NCBI GenBank assembly: GCA_014377145.1
Contig: JACMQE010000260.1
Span: 1 to 9,509 of the forward strand
Direction of reading: 5' to 3'
DNA length: 9,509 nt
DNA from: Glaciimonas sp.
GTDB taxonomy: Bacteria > Pseudomonadota > Gammaproteobacteria > Burkholderiales > Burkholderiaceae
The notes under the pieces were generated by a model. The model was given only the letters and a program-made list of their open reading frames with translations, had not been told where the DNA came from and did no database searches. A program made the translations under genes and the position numbers. Of the stretch, positions 1 to 6,637 are shown piece by piece. Numbering within the stretch: position 1 is the first letter of the stretch; each line of letters opens with the position of its first letter.

Positions 1-70
1 TGGAATAAGTCAACACGTTATATGTGTGCAGGAGATCTTAAGCAACACACGATCAACTAATCGGTTTTAA

Positions 71-145
71 ACAACAAAGGACACATTAACTGCGCCCTTT
101 GTTGTCTGTCATTATAGTGTTTCTTAATTTGTTTTGAGAAACACT
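71..145 (-). terminator. two hairpins downstream of hpf, possible weak transcription end
   Basis: Two inverted repeats lie just beyond the hpf stop codon. The nearer has 9-nt arms, agtgtttct at 116-124 and agaaacact at 137-145, with a 12-nt loop. The farther has 10-nt arms, acaacaaagg at 71-80 and cctttgttgt at 96-105, with a 15-nt loop. Read on the minus strand, neither is followed by a clear run of T, and the stems are AT-rich, so a classical intrinsic terminator is not established. They could instead protect the 3' end of the mRNA or be remnants of a lost downstream gene. In relatives ptsN commonly follows hpf; no ptsN start is visible in 1-179. Confidence 0.3.
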
Positions 146-179
146 TGCGTCGACGTTACCAATAACATTGGATAATTAT

Positions 180-533
180 TTAGGTTGCTGGGAGAGGCGA
201 ATCCTCCGACAGATGTTTAATTGCAGAATGTTGGTGATTATGCAATTTATCCTTATATTTAATCACTTGACGATCGAGTTTGTCGATCAGCAAATCAATG
301 GCGGCGTACAGGTCATGCGCGATGCTTTCAGCATGCAGGTCTTTGCCTTTGACACGCAGATTAATTTCGGCTTTCTGACGTTTTTCCTTCTCTGTGATTT
401 TGTCTACTGTTAGGATCACACTAATATCGATGACCTGATCAAAGTGGCGTTTGATGCGTTCCAATTTGCTTAATACGTGTTCGCGAATGGCCGGAGTTAC
501 GTCGAGGTGATGCCCACTAATTGTGAAATTCAT
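180..533 (-). CDS. hpf: ribosome hibernation promoting factor HPF (short form)
   Basis: This 117-residue protein belongs to the HPF/YfiA ribosome-associated family. Such proteins bind the 30S decoding region in stationary phase, block mRNA and tRNA access, and promote inactive 100S dimers. The N-terminus [20 protein letters not shown] is typical of the family. The rest reads as the usual beta-alpha-beta-beta-beta-alpha domain, with the conserved stretch [17 protein letters not shown] at about residues 74-90 and a basic KYKDK directly after it. The length fits the short class; there is no C-terminal dimerisation domain as in long HPF. The ATG at 531-533 is well supported by an AGGAG (plus-strand 540-544) six bases upstream. 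The frame is intact. It lies 111 nt after the end of the rpoN remnant, in its usual place. Because rpoN ahead of it is no longer translated, hpf may now need its own promoter in 534-644. I see no convincing -35/-10 pair there. Confidence 0.95.
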   Translation of the reverse strand: MNFTISGHHLDVTPAIREHVLSKLERIKRHFDQVIDISVILTVDKITEKEKRQKAEINLRVKGKDLHAESIAHDLYAAIDLLIDKLDRQVIKYKDKLHNHQHSAIKHLSEDSPLPAT

Positions 534-867
534 AAAGCGCTCCTATCAAGTATGTCGTTGGTGGTCCAGACTTGGGATGAACAATTCAATGTGCATTAAT
601 TAATCCGTCAGGACACAGCGACTGTTGTGCAAACAAGCAAACAGCTAAAGAGATTTACGCAAATTGACTGGCAGAATTTTTAATACTTCACGATATTTTG
701 CGACTGTACGGTGTGCTACCACCATACCTTGTTCCGCGAGCATGTCGGCAACCTTGCTGTCAGAGAAAGGACTTTTAAAATCTTCTGCTCCCATGAGTTT
801 TTGATCAATGCCTGTATCGCCGTAGAGGAAGCCTCTCCACCTGCCTCTGTAGCAACATGGCTACCGA

Positions 868-897
868 AGAAATACATCCCGTGAGGGATGTATTTCT
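868..897. repeat. perfect 13-bp hairpin inside the rpoN remnant
   Basis: The arms agaaatacatccc (868-880) and gggatgtatttct (885-897) are exact reverse complements around a 4-nt loop (881-884). The hairpin lies where RpoN encodes the conserved QKY...PHGM...YFFG segment. Compared with that consensus, two codons are missing from one arm and four from the other. The remaining bases of each arm are exactly what copying the other arm would give. Confidence 0.9.
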
Positions 898-902
898 GAG
901 TG

Positions 903-932
903 GTTACACGTGAGATAGTGCTCTCGTGTAAC
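903..932. repeat. near-perfect 12-bp hairpin inside the rpoN remnant
   Basis: The outer arms gttacacg (903-910) and cgtgtaac (925-932) pair exactly. Inside them a single T-T mismatch (911/924) is followed by gag (912-914) pairing with ctc (921-923), leaving a 6-nt loop. It codes [10 protein letters not shown] of the sigma-54 helix-turn-helix, which matches consensus, so protein constraint may explain part of the symmetry. It is only five bases from the 868-897 hairpin. Confidence 0.75.
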
Positions 933-1289
933 TCTAGTGTATCAGCAATTTCACGCAACACAAGCGGTCCCATCGCGAATGCACCATGTGAGAAAAAATT
1001 TCGTTGACGTTCTACTATTGCCTGAACGACGCGCAAAATGGTATCGAAACGTTGATGCATATTTTTAATCAACCATTTTGCTTCTTGTAATTGTAAATCC
1101 AGCGTGCCCTCATTTTTACTTTGTTTGAGAATATTGGCGTAGAGCGCATTCAAGCGTAATTTTGGCACAACATCATTTTTGAGTATGACTTGCCAATCAT
1201 TTTTTGTTTGTCTGACAATGACGTCGGACAGCACATATTCTGAGGTGTTGCCTACAAAACGCTGCACCAGGATGTGGGTTGCATTGTTT

Positions 1290-1322
1290 GATGAAGATTT
1301 GCGTTTCACGCAAATCTTCATC
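1290..1322. repeat. perfect 15-bp hairpin inside the rpoN remnant
   Basis: The arms gatgaagatttgcgt (1290-1304) and acgcaaatcttcatc (1308-1322) are exact reverse complements around a 3-nt loop. On the minus strand the arms code DEDLR and TQIFI. In related RpoN proteins the second segment usually has Ala rather than Thr and Leu or another aliphatic residue rather than Phe. The unusual residues thus fall at bases needed to complete the pairing. Confidence 0.9.
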
Positions 1323-2144
1323 GTCACACTCTATTGCTTTCTTGATTTTATTAAAGTCGTGTTGGGAAAATAATCCTAGATAATTCAGCACAATTATTAA
1401 TGCCAAGCGGCGCGTAATGAAGGGCACCTTTGGAAACGCTTTAATTTGTAGTGCCAGACATTCAGAGGCATTACGGGCACCGACGCCGGTTGGCTCAAAG
1501 CTTTGGACCATCTTTAATGCAATCGATAGTTCTTCGGCTTCGACGATGTCAAGTTACTCTGGCAGGCGTGCATAGATATCTTTCAGGGGCTCCTCTAGAT
1601 AGCCATTCTCATCTAGAACATCGATGATTAATTCGATTAGTGCACAGCTCCGCTGTTGATCGACTACTTCACGCATCTGCTTAAGCAAGTGCTCACGCAA
1701 GGTTACCTCGTAAGCCTCCAACTGCGGTCGCGCATCTTTCATCATTCGGGATTTTGGAGGTACGGTTGGCATCGTCAAAACTCCATTCATTGTCATTGCC
1801 ACTGTTCTCTTGACTGTTTTCGCCGGATTTTGGCAATTCACCGCAACCTTCCAGCTCGGTTGGTGAGCTGCTGACTTCGCTGTCGCCAGTAGGGGCATCC
1901 ATATTTGATGCAGTCGAGTTGGTTACGCCGTCAGCCAACAGCCTGACCGAATTGTCGAGCGGATCGTCGAGGCGTTCCAGCAACGGATTATCCGACAAAA
2001 TGTGTTCCAGTTCCTGATGCAGTGCTAGCGTAGACAATTGTAACAATCGTATGGATTGCTGCAATTACGGGGTCAGCGCCAGATGTTGCGAAGTACGAAG
2101 TTGGAGGGATTGTTTCATGGGCGCTGGGATTCCTGGGTATGCTG

Positions 2145-2897
2145 CTACATGCGAAAGTGTTCACCCAGATAAACTCGTCGCACTGATTCATTAGCGATGA
2201 TGTCGTTCGGACTGCCGCTGGCTAGCACGCTACCCTGGTTGATGATGTAAGCACGGTCGCAAATACCGAGCGTTTCGCGCACATTATGGTCCGTTATCAA
2301 GACACCGATACCGCGCTCTTTCAGGAAGCGCACGATTCGTTGAATTTCGATCACCGCAATCGGATCGATCCCGGCGAATGGTTCATCTAGCAGTACGAAG
2401 CGCGGATTGGTAGCTAAAGTACGGGCGATTTCTACGCGGCGTCGTTCACCACCGGATAGCGACAATGCTTGACTTTCGCGCAGCTTATCAATTTGCAGTT
2501 CTTGTAGCAATGATTCTAGCTTATCCGAGATTTTTTGCTTAGTTAGTGCTACACCTTTCTGGCGTTGAAGTTCAAGTACCGCTCGGATATTATCTTCTAC
2601 AGTCAGTTTGCGAAATACTGATGCTTCTTGCGGCAAATAGGACAAACCAAGCACAGCACGTTGGTGAATAGGCAAGTGTGAGATATCGACACCATTCAAA
2701 TCAATCGTGCCACCATCAGAAGGGACCAAGCCGACAATCATATAAAACGACGTCGTTTTACCAGCGCCGTTGGGACCAAGCAGCCCGACCACCTCCCCAT
2801 TTTTTACGCGTAAAGAGACGTCGCGCACAACTTGGCGAGTGCCATAGCTTTTTTGTAATCCTCTGACCATCAACGTGCTGGAATTAATGTTAGTCAT
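2145..2897 (-). CDS. lptB: LPS export ABC transporter ATPase LptB
   Basis: LptB is the cytoplasmic ATPase of the LptB2FGC complex, which extracts lipopolysaccharide from the inner membrane and drives it along the periplasmic bridge. The 250-residue protein has every ABC motif: Walker A GPNGAGKT (41-48), Q-loop Gln90 in SYLPQE, signature LSGGERRR (147-154), Walker B FVLLDEP (167-173) and switch His204 in TDHNVRET. The length and the ending LGEHFRM fit the family. The ATG at 2895-2897 is chosen because it lies one base after the lptA stop and gives the family length. An upstream in-frame start at 3002 would overlap lptA and add 35 non-homologous residues. It is co-transcribed with lptA and lptC, with the broken rpoN following 26 nt after. 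The frame is intact. Confidence 0.97.
   Translation of the reverse strand: MTNINSSTLMVRGLQKSYGTRQVVRDVSLRVKNGEVVGLLGPNGAGKTTSFYMIVGLVPSDGGTIDLNGVDISHLPIHQRAVLGLSYLPQEASVFRKLTVEDNIRAVLELQRQKGVALTKQKISDKLESLLQELQIDKLRESQALSLSGGERRRVEIARTLATNPRFVLLDEPFAGIDPIAVIEIQRIVRFLKERGIGVLITDHNVRETLGICDRAYIINQGSVLASGSPNDIIANESVRRVYLGEHFRM
2743..2760. repeat. 18-bp perfect palindrome in the lptB Walker A region
   Basis: The arms taaaacgac (2743-2751) and gtcgtttta (2752-2760) are exact reverse complements with no loop. They code K-T-T-S-F-Y directly after the GPNGAG of Walker A, so the protein fixes most first and second codon positions. One arm pair of this length in 9.5 kb could occur by chance. No regulator is known to me that would bind here. 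Confidence 0.6.
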
Positions 2898-2898
2898 C

Positions 2899-3438
2899 TT
2901 ACTTTTTCTTCGGTTGGATGACTGCTTTAATGCGGCCACCACCCATTTGGCTAGTGCCTGAAACATCGTTACTAACTGCATAGAACTCGGTCCTGCTATC
3001 ATATGAAATGAATTCGCCGTTCACGACATCGGTTAGTTTGGTACCTTGCAGGCGACGTATTTGGGCCTTCGAAAATAATTTGAATATGTCAGTTTTGTCA
3101 CTGTATTCGATACGCTCTGCTTCACCATCAATCCACAAATCAGGCCCGCTGTCACGCTTCTGGTGAAAGGTTGCCAGTCCGCCTGATGCTGCATACAAAG
3201 TGACAAATTGGTAGCCGGATGGATCGGTAGTGACGACAACTTTATCTGCATTTATCAATAGCGTGCCACGGGTCAGAACAACGTTTCCGGTAAATATTTT
3301 CACCTGTTTAATATCATCCAGAGTGAACTGGGTTGCTTCGACATTCGAAGGTTTATCTGCGTCGGCTTTCTCAGCCCGCGCACCAGACATCCATGTCAAT
3401 TGCATTGTCAGTAGCGATAAAAAAAGAATACGTTTCAT
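2899..3438 (-). CDS. lptA: LPS transport periplasmic protein LptA
   Basis: LptA is the soluble periplasmic protein that forms the beta-jellyroll bridge carrying lipopolysaccharide between LptC and the outer-membrane LptDE. From ATG 3436-3438 the product is 179 residues. It begins with a signal peptide, [20 protein letters not shown], with probable cleavage after ARA near residue 22. The OstA-like repeats follow: [20 protein letters not shown], then [20 protein letters not shown], then [17 protein letters not shown]. The C-terminus is basic (QPKKK). AGGA five bases before this ATG supports it over an upstream in-frame start at 3495, which would place 19 residues ahead of the signal peptide. 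lptC ends 72 nt upstream and lptB begins one base after the stop. The frame is intact. Confidence 0.95.
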   Translation of the reverse strand: MKRILFLSLLTMQLTWMSGARAEKADADKPSNVEATQFTLDDIKQVKIFTGNVVLTRGTLLINADKVVVTTDPSGYQFVTLYAASGGLATFHQKRDSGPDLWIDGEAERIEYSDKTDIFKLFSKAQIRRLQGTKLTDVVNGEFISYDSRTEFYAVSNDVSGTSQMGGGRIKAVIQPKKK

Positions 3439-3443
3439 AAAAA

Positions 3444-3447
3444 TCCT
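3444..3447 (-). promoter_or_regulatory. ribosome binding site deciding the lptA start
   Basis: AGGA on the minus strand lies five bases before the ATG at 3436-3438. The upstream candidate start at 3495 has no comparable site, and the chosen start begins directly with a signal peptide. Confidence 0.7.
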
Positions 3448-3510
3448 GAACCTGCAAAAGGAAGAACCGGGATAACGACAAAGCACATTATCCATATAAA
3501 AGTGGGATGC

Positions 3511-4110
3511 CTAAGGTCGGGGCTTGGTTGCGTGATAGGTACCGTACACATTATTCAGCAAGCGCAATTCCAGCGTCGCATTGTTAGCATACATACCGGT
3601 ACCTGCTATTTCCGAATGGTCTATCGTAATCTCGACCGGTTTATCACTCGTCATAACATCATCGTCAGGCAGTAGCAACAGATATTCTGAATGTAAGTGA
3701 AGCTTTGAGGATGTCGGGGTTGCTAGCCGATTTGCATTGACATTGCCATACATCTTGATCTTGCTATTGTTATCTTCGATTTTGGCAGTATCCGAGCGCA
3801 AGGTCATCGGCGGCTTTTCTTTGTCAAGGCTGTGGATCACCGGCAGATTGACGTTATAAGAATCGTCGGCAGGATTATGTGTCAGTCGCTGTCCTGAGAT
3901 ATTATAGCGGGGCTGACCGTCCAGCGCCAGTTGGACGTATTTAAAATTCTCGACGTAATAGTCTGGTGCAACACGCGGCGCACTTGGTAACATTTGTTCA
4001 GTCTTTTTATTCATTATTGCCGTGATCCAGAAGCTGCCCAAGGCAAGTGTTACGTACAATGCTAGCAACAACATGAAGCGGAAGCGGACGGTTGACCGCA
4101 GATTTTTCAT
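3511..4110 (-). CDS. lptC: LPS export membrane protein LptC
   Basis: LptC is the bitopic inner-membrane member of the LptB2FGC machine, passing lipopolysaccharide from LptFG to LptA. The product is 199 residues. It has a short basic N-terminus, one membrane anchor at about residues 11-31 (RFMLLLALYVTLALGSFWIT) and a periplasmic LptC/YrbK domain. Recognisable parts are PDYYVENFKYVQLALDGQPR (about 49-68), YNISGQRLTHNPADDS and the late strand region SSKLHLHSEYLLLLPDDDVM. An AAGG five bases upstream supports ATG 4108-4110. It begins 10 nt after the kdsC stop and is followed 72 nt later by lptA. Sequence conservation in this family is low, so the call rests on the domain pattern together with its fixed place between kdsC and lptA. 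Confidence 0.93.
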   Translation of the reverse strand: MKNLRSTVRFRFMLLLALYVTLALGSFWITAIMNKKTEQMLPSAPRVAPDYYVENFKYVQLALDGQPRYNISGQRLTHNPADDSYNVNLPVIHSLDKEKPPMTLRSDTAKIEDNNSKIKMYGNVNANRLATPTSSKLHLHSEYLLLLPDDDVMTSDKPVEITIDHSEIAGTGMYANNATLELRLLNNVYGTYHATKPRP

Positions 4111-4120
4111 ATGGGCCTTA

Positions 4121-4696
4121 TCATGCAGGAGCGCCGTTTAAATATGGGGTCAGCGCAGCATTGTACTTGCCTTGCGCACGCAGAATTAAGTCGCATACTT
4201 CACGCGCCGCGCCGCGACCACCGCTAGCTTGGGTGACATAATGCACGCGCGATTTCACTTCGTGATGTCCATTGGGAACACTGACAGCAAAACCGACACC
4301 CATTAAAATTGGCAAATCAATAATGTCATCACCAATAAAACCACATGCCATTGCCTTCAGACTGGTCTGATTCAATAAAGCCAAAAACGCCGCATATTTG
4401 TCGTGCACACCCTGATGGACATGCGTTATGCCGAGGTCGCTGGCACGAAGGCTAACAATAGGCGATGTACGTGCGCTGATAATAGCAATAGCGATCCCTG
4501 CTTGTTGCAGCAGTTTGATGCCAAGCCCGTCAAGTACATTGAAGCGTTTTAATGCCTCCCCGTCAGCACCAAAGAACAAACTGCCATCGGTCAGCACACC
4601 ATCGACATCAAAAATCATCATCTGAACTTGCGCTGCGCGGACATTTGCCTCTGATGGGGAATTGATGGTACGGATGGCGTTAGCAACGACAGACAT
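4121..4696 (-). CDS. kdsC: 3-deoxy-D-manno-octulosonate 8-phosphate phosphatase KdsC
   Basis: KdsC removes the phosphate from Kdo-8-phosphate, giving free Kdo for the LPS inner core; it is a cytoplasmic Mg-dependent HAD-family enzyme. The 191-residue protein has the HAD nucleophile motif DVDGVLTDG at 30-38 (Asp30 and Asp32), the conserved FNVLDGLGIKLL (52-63), motif II in IISARTSP (72-79), Lys100 in HDKYAA, and the metal-binding GDDIIDLPIL (122-131). The C-terminal GGRGAAREVCDLIL is typical of the family. The ATG at 4694-4696 shares one base with the kdsD stop (TAATG), which indicates translational coupling, and an AAGG lies six bases upstream inside kdsD. About 20 residues precede the usual core, as in several betaproteobacterial versions. 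The frame is intact. Confidence 0.96.
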   Translation of the reverse strand: MSVVANAIRTINSPSEANVRAAQVQMMIFDVDGVLTDGSLFFGADGEALKRFNVLDGLGIKLLQQAGIAIAIISARTSPIVSLRASDLGITHVHQGVHDKYAAFLALLNQTSLKAMACGFIGDDIIDLPILMGVGFAVSVPNGHHEVKSRVHYVTQASGGRGAAREVCDLILRAQGKYNAALTPYLNGAPA

Positions 4697-5715
4697 TAAA
4701 TTACCTTTGCACGAGTCAGGTCATGGATGTGCAGCACACCGACCAATGTGCCGTCGGCATCCGCCACCAATAACTGGTTGATACGATATTCCTCCATAAT
4801 CTGCACCGCGTCGACTGCCAGTTGATCTGGTCCGATAGTGCGTGGATGCGCGTGCATGACATCTGCGATGGTCAGTTTGGAGAAATCTTGAATGTTTTCG
4901 ATTAAACGACGCAGATCACCATCTGTGAATACGCCCACTGGGTGAAATTTATCGTCGACTATCGCCGTCATGGCGATATCTTTATGTGTAATTTCGAGCA
5001 ATGCAGCTGATAGCGACGCTTTGGCAGTCACAGACGGAATAGCGTTGCCGCTGCGCATAACGTCGCGCACGTGGGACAACAAACGTCTGCCAAGTACGCC
5101 ACCAGGATGGGAGCGGGCAAAATCTTCTTCATGAAAGCCGCGTGCATCCAATAATGCCACCGCCAACGCATCGCCTAGCGCCAACGTCACCGTGGTACTT
5201 GCGGTGGGAGCCAAATTCAGTGTACAGGCTTCTTTATCAACCTTAACATTCAGATGCACTGTTGCTAGTTGTGCCAGTCCAGAGTCATCATTACCGGTCA
5301 TCGCAATCAGGGTCGCCCCCATGCGCTTGACAATCGGGACGATTGCCATCAGTTCAGCATTTTCGCCAGAGTTAGAAATAGCAATAAAAGCATCATTCTC
5401 TGTCACCATACCGAGATCGCCATGCGCGGCTTCCGTAGGATGAATGAACAAGGCCGGTGTTCCAGTCGACGCAAGTGTGGAGGCTATTTTGCGCGCGATA
5501 TGGCCAGATTTCCCGATCCCTGACACGACTACGCGGCCGGTGCAGTTCAGCAGCAGTGCTACCGCTTGTGCAAAGGGGGCGTCGATGCTGTCAGCAATAC
5601 GGTTTTTCAGGGCGAGGATGGCGTCAGCTTCGATTTGCAGTGTTTGGCGTGCAAGCCCTATTGCGCGGAGGGCGTTAAAAGATTTTGACAAGATTTTGGC
5701 ATCGGTTAAACTCAT
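4696..5715 (-). CDS. kdsD: D-arabinose 5-phosphate isomerase KdsD (KpsF/GutQ family)
   Basis: KdsD interconverts ribulose 5-phosphate and arabinose 5-phosphate, the first dedicated step toward Kdo. The 339-residue product has an N-terminal SIS sugar-isomerase domain at about 45-190. This carries VVVSGIGKSGHIARK (62-76), STGTPALFIHPTEAAHGDLG (83-102) and ISNSGENAE (113-121). A conserved linker, FARSHPGGVLGRRL (199-212), follows. Two CBS domains come next, at about 217-272 (including VFTDGDLRR) and 284-336 (ending LVGVLHIHDLTRA). The start at ATG 5713-5715 gives a protein close to the family length. The open frame continues to 5802 and also offers ATG 5743-5745, but those extra residues match nothing known to me. 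The Shine-Dalgarno sequence is poor at all candidates. It is the first gene of the kdsD-lptB block and overlaps kdsC by one base. Confidence 0.94.
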   Translation of the reverse strand: MSLTDAKILSKSFNALRAIGLARQTLQIEADAILALKNRIADSIDAPFAQAVALLLNCTGRVVVSGIGKSGHIARKIASTLASTGTPALFIHPTEAAHGDLGMVTENDAFIAISNSGENAELMAIVPIVKRMGATLIAMTGNDDSGLAQLATVHLNVKVDKEACTLNLAPTASTTVTLALGDALAVALLDARGFHEEDFARSHPGGVLGRRLLSHVRDVMRSGNAIPSVTAKASLSAALLEITHKDIAMTAIVDDKFHPVGVFTDGDLRRLIENIQDFSKLTIADVMHAHPRTIGPDQLAVDAVQIMEEYRINQLLVADADGTLVGVLHIHDLTRAKVI

Positions 5716-5721
5716 CTCGAG

Positions 5722-5727
5722 AGTATA
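5722..5727 (-). promoter_or_regulatory. possible -10 box just before kdsD
   Basis: TATACT on the minus strand is a good -10 hexamer but ends only six bases before the chosen kdsD ATG, so transcription from it would start at about the start codon (leaderless). No good -35 sits 16-18 bases upstream. It may be chance, or it may bear on which start is used. It is offered because this is where a promoter for the kds-lpt block is expected. Confidence 0.25.
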
Positions 5728-5949
5728 ACCGAATTCGCAAAGCATAAAACTTGCCAGTATCGTTCTGGTGCAATTAGTATGATTGTTGTTCTGCACAAAC
5801 ATATTGGATTGCAGGGTTTGGCATCGGGAAAATGGTTTGTATAAGCATATGGCTAATGTCTATTCCATTTATTTTTTATAACGATAGTGTCCATTAATAT
5901 AAAAAACTCACAAAATCTGACTATACTTATTAATTTCTTTACTACGATA

Positions 5950-6603
5950 GTGCAAACATCCTACGTCTCAAGCTGGGATATTTTAGCATTCTACGCATTG
6001 TTATTGTTGTATCCATCGCCGACTACCGGCTGTATCCAGAAGTATACTACTCAACTTTTCTCCAGGATGGCGCATTGGCGCTCGCCTGGACCGTCAGAGA
6101 AGTGGCAAAATATGATGCGATCCAAAGCGGTTATAAGTGATGGGCCATATTTTTGGCGCTTACAATGCTGCGATCTCGTCCTCGACCGACACGCTAGCTG
6201 AGGTGCATTTAACGCCTACCATAATGCATAGATGGTTCGATTCGGCAGGACCATATGATTTTATCCTGATTGAGAATCGTGACGTCCGTCGAGTGTTTTT
6301 CTTTTTTAATATTTCGGTCGATTCGCAGTCTATTAATCACGCCACATCAAGTGCGCCACCGACATTATTGCTCAATCTGCAAATAAAAACAATCTGATCG
6401 ATCCTGTGCGCAATACCGGCGGTTTGGCAGCCGCGTTACGGGCTGTGCAGGTGCCTTTTACAGAGCAATACTTTGCCCATCTTAGCCACGCCACATTGGT
6501 CGGCGCAATCTCGCGTCCGTTGCGGAATTTAGCCCCAATTCTGGATACGATAACTAATTTTATTCAAACAAATGCTCCTGGAAATAATTTTCTGCAAGTA
6601 TAA
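5950..6603 (+). pseudogene. alpha/beta-hydrolase (BD-FAE-like esterase), broken
   Basis: Read across frames this is the remnant of a small secreted or membrane-linked alpha/beta-hydrolase of the esterase type common in Burkholderiales. First piece, frame ending 6140: VSIADYRLYPEVYYSTFLQD then ALALAWTVREVAKYDAIQSG and a TGA at 6138-6140. Second piece, from about 6140: MGHIFGAYNAAI, then SAGPYDFILIENRDVRRVFF and SQSINHATSSAPPTLLL, ending at TGA 6395-6397. Third piece: NNLIDPVRNTGGLAAALRAV, then LSHATLVGAISRPLRNLAPI, ending at TAA 6601-6603. The nucleophile elbow, normally GHSAG, reads GHIFG, so the catalytic Ser is gone; the His of SHATLVG remains. At least two frame changes (6125-6140 and 6375-6395) are needed. 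Sequence before about 5990 is too decayed to place the start, and a YVSSW near 5960 may be the former oxyanion loop. Substrate is unknown. Confidence 0.8.
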
Positions 6604-6637
6604 GTTGCTCAGTAAAGGAATCCAGTCAGCATGCAAT

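Larger units (their letters stand above)
645..2118 (-). pseudogene. rpoN: RNA polymerase sigma-54 factor, multiply broken
   Basis: Joined across frames this is a full-length RpoN, about 490 codons. It starts at ATG 2116-2118 (MKQSLQLRTSQHLALTP) and ends at TAG 645-647 (...LPVNLRKSL). Region I is recognisable (LQQSIRLLQLSTLALHQELE). So are the core-binding region (FEPTGVGARNASECLALQIK), the helix-turn-helix ([20 protein letters not shown]) and the RpoN box ([10 protein letters not shown], with H where R is usual). Lesions in reading order: codon 18 is TAA (2065-2067, a Gln codon in the family); one extra base in the AAA run read on the minus strand (1737-1739); an in-frame TAA after ARLPE (1554-1556); one extra base in a TTTT run (1256-1259); loss of six codons around 868-897, where the family has QKY-xxx-PHGM-FExK-YFFG; and one missing base in an A run (798-802). 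Nonsense codons plus several indels exclude a single sequencing error. No functional sigma-54 could be made. The gene sits 26 nt after lptB, its usual neighbour. Confidence 0.95.

Noticed and set aside
1..179. Start of ptsN downstream of hpf
   Set aside because: No open frame resembling a PTS IIA-Ntr N-terminus occurs on the minus strand; only hairpins are visible.
1033..1081. 10-bp inverted repeat (gcaaaatggt / accattttgc) as a third templated event
   Set aside because: The loop is 29 nt, and both arms code residues that match the RpoN consensus, so ordinary codon choice and chance are enough.
1197..1511. Separate small protein-coding genes within the rpoN region
   Set aside because: Each open stretch is a piece of one RpoN protein; the pieces join at the lesions and have no independent ribosome sites of note.
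798..1739. The rpoN frameshifts as homopolymer sequencing errors
   Set aside because: Three indels do fall in short A/T runs, but two in-frame TAA codons and an 18-nt loss that ends in a perfect palindrome cannot come from homopolymer miscalls. The six intact genes in the same window have no such errors.
1554..2067. TAA read through or reassigned to an amino acid
   Set aside because: TAA is a normal stop for hpf, lptA and kdsD here, and the frameshifts would still break rpoN.
2898..3002. N-terminally extended LptB starting at 3002
   Set aside because: It would lie inside lptA, and the added residues match no family sequence; the ATG at 2897 gives the normal 250 residues.
5192..5728. Plus-strand open frames opposite kdsD
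   Set aside because: They are antisense shadows of a well-conserved gene and show no recognisable protein motifs.
5881..5952. Direct repeat acgatagtg at 5881-5889 and 5944-5952 as an insertion footprint
   Set aside because: Nine bases in an AT-rich decayed region, with no transposase or inverted ends between the copies.
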